This document shows positions 62,915 through 64,000 of a DNA stretch of 64,000 nt, in pieces. Position 1 is the first letter of the stretch, and each line of letters begins with the position of its first letter. The DNA comes from Clavibacter tessellarius. GTDB lineage: Bacteria; Actinomycetota; Actinomycetes; Actinomycetales; Microbacteriaceae. The notes under the pieces are model-generated. The model made no database searches and was not told the DNA's origin. It saw nothing but the letters and a program-made list of their open reading frames with translations. The stretch spans positions 62,001 to 126,000 of the forward strand of contig NZ_LQXA01000061.1 of the NCBI RefSeq assembly GCF_001618005.1. The letters are read 5' to 3'. The position numbers and the translations under genes were made by a program.

Positions 62915-63367
62915 TTACTTGATTTCAGCTCCGGCCTCGACGGTGCGACCGGCAAGGGGCTCGTTGAGCTTCACAAGGGCGGAGCCTTCGTAGGCGACAG
63001 TCGCGCACGCCTGTGGCGCATCGGGTAAAGTCCCTTGTCGAAGAGTGACAGTAATTGAATCATCGTATTCTTCGACCACTGTTCGGATCCCATAGCAATC
63101 AGGATTGTCGCCCGTATAAAAGACTCTTACGTGCGTGTCGTCGACAAGTTCTGAGCGCTTCCAGTCCAGAACCGACTCGTCCTTGAGGTCAGATCGAGAC
63201 TGAACGTCTGCCGGGCCGGATGGGATTACATTCGGCGCTGCACCAGCACTCGAGCCAGTATTTCCACCGGAAGAACCCGAAGAGTTCATCGAGCACGACC
63301 CGAGTAGGAGTGCAGCACCGACTGTCGTCATGCAAACGGATAATGTGCGCAACGTCGTCTGGCTCAT
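62915..63367 (-). CDS. Putative lipoprotein, hypothetical
   Basis: 150 residues. The signal peptide (MSQTTLRTLSVCMTTVGAALLLGSC) ends in lipobox LLGSC at Cys25. A Ser/Gly-rich linker (SSGSSGGNTGSSAGA) leads to a ~95-residue beta-rich domain with two further cysteines (NPDCYGIRTV, APQACATVAYEG), probably a disulfide. Codon use and GC content are well below the left part of the window. It starts 10 nt after the protease stop, so the two are probably co-transcribed. Function unknown. Confidence 0.75.
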   Translation of the reverse strand: MSQTTLRTLSVCMTTVGAALLLGSCSMNSSGSSGGNTGSSAGAAPNVIPSGPADVQSRSDLKDESVLDWKRSELVDDTHVRVFYTGDNPDCYGIRTVVEEYDDSITVTLRQGTLPDAPQACATVAYEGSALVKLNEPLAGRTVEAGAEIK

Positions 63368-63377
63368 AGGCTCCGTT

Positions 63378-64000
63378 CTACCAGTCCTTGTCGGCCGCGC
63401 CGTACATGTCGGCTACAGCGCCCCGGGAGTGGGGCCCGTTGATGTTGGCATAGCCATCGGCGGGGCCCCAGGACGACACGGACATGATCACGCCCAGCCC
63501 AGAGGAATTGCTGTAGTCGCGCAACCAGGGTCCGCCCGATGCTCCGCCTCCCCAGTTGCAGCCCGACATGCCGTGGAAGCGGTAGAAGTCGAGGTACCGG
63601 TTCTCGCTGCCGCCCCAGCAGGCTTGCATGACCTCTCCGCTACTGACGTTCGCCGGATATCCGAAGAGCGTTGCGTCGAAAACATTGCCTGTCCACGTCA
63701 TTCCGTGTCCTCCAACGGCGTTGACAACGGTTGATCCACTCGCGTTGGTATTAGTGGTGACCATTGCGAAGTCGGAGGCAAAGCCGCGTCCCGTTGCCCC
63801 GAATCCAATCCAGTCGTCCATTGTGCGGAAGTAGTTAGATGTGAAGGTGCCGTGGGGGCGGGCTCCGTTGTGATATTCGGGAACAAATGCCCAGTTCTGG
63901 TGCCAGCTACCACCGGGCCCCTTATGGACGCAATGGCCGGCGGTAGCAACAAGCCGCCTGGATGGGCTGTTCAGCGCAGAGCCTGAGCATATTTTGTTCT
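63378..64000 (-). CDS. Trypsin-fold (S1) serine protease, N-terminus beyond the window
   Basis: The frame is open from the window edge to 63378 (about 206 residues visible). Catalytic His is in VATAGHCV, the Asp probably in SDFAMVTTN, and Ser in GGASGGPWL. Cysteines beside the His and in SGCNWGGG suggest disulfides and thus secretion; the signal peptide is off the window. Extracellular S1 proteases (Pat-1/Chp family) are virulence-associated in Clavibacter, but the motif GASGGPW differs from the usual GDSGGP and I cannot assign it to that family. Lower GC than the core. Confidence 0.8.
   Translation of the reverse strand, partial: NKICSGSALNSPSRRLVATAGHCVHKGPGGSWHQNWAFVPEYHNGARPHGTFTSNYFRTMDDWIGFGATGRGFASDFAMVTTNTNASGSTVVNAVGGHGMTWTGNVFDATLFGYPANVSSGEVMQACWGGSENRYLDFYRFHGMSGCNWGGGASGGPWLRDYSNSSGLGVIMSVSSWGPADGYANINGPHSRGAVADMYGAADKDW

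Overview
The window is 64 kb of very GC-rich, gene-dense DNA with short intergenic gaps, many GTG starts and frequent 1-4 nt gene overlaps. It reads as an actinobacterial chromosome. Protein wording, the block lysA-hom-thrC-thrB-rho-prfA-prmC-tsaC-(MraY/WecA-type transferase)-atp and the lack of mycolate or sporulation genes point to Microbacteriaceae, most likely Clavibacter or a close relative. This is inferred from gene content; no database search was run.

Layout. 1-14 kb is a mixed metabolic stretch: an amidase end, a TauE-type exporter, two siderophore-interacting proteins behind an iron-box-like promoter, a three-gene overlapping redox operon, an enoyl-CoA hydratase-like gene, an arginase-fold protein, an F420/NADPH-reductase-like protein, PspA with a glycine-tailed TPM-domain membrane protein, a 2H phosphoesterase, a small antitoxin-like protein, tRNA-Arg(CCG), a PNPOx-family enzyme and a class I glutamine-amidotransferase-fold hydrolase. 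14-20 kb holds a LacI regulator divergent from a five-gene operon (asparaginase, NodB-type deacetylase, MFS transporter, two SDRs); a LacI-type operator lies between the -35 and -10 of its promoter. 20-38 kb is core: transglutaminase-like protein, argS, lysA, hom, thrC, thrB, rho with a very long disordered insertion, prfA, prmC, tsaC and a polyprenyl-phosphate sugar-1-phosphate transferase. 37.4-44.9 kb is the complete F1Fo ATP synthase operon, ended by a CGTCA tandem array and a strong hairpin. 45-54.8 kb carries alkylation repair (tag, ogt), an Lrp regulator, an FHA/PP2C pair, divergent dapD and dapE, a membrane mannosyltransferase-like protein, a DUF3117 protein, an O-methyltransferase and tatB. 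54.8-58 kb looks accessory (37-bp repeats, LysR with a divergent 40-aa membrane peptide, DUF2268 and MerR genes), followed by mrp, a DUF1003 gene, a cytosolic MgtE/CBS protein and a stress protein.

At 61.76 kb an IS481-family element sits exactly in the stop codon of the stress-protein gene, flanked by CTAG duplications; its transposase has an in-frame amber codon. Beyond it base composition drops and two secreted products appear: a lipoprotein and a trypsin-fold serine protease that runs off the end. This looks like the edge of an accessory region.

Regulatory architecture is unusually readable. At least 17 genes have a -10-like hexamer ending 6-7 nt (once 8, once 10) before the start codon, which implies leaderless transcripts. 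Convergent gene ends carry long, often perfect GC-rich inverted repeats without a T-run. No CRISPR array, rRNA, prophage or replication origin was seen.
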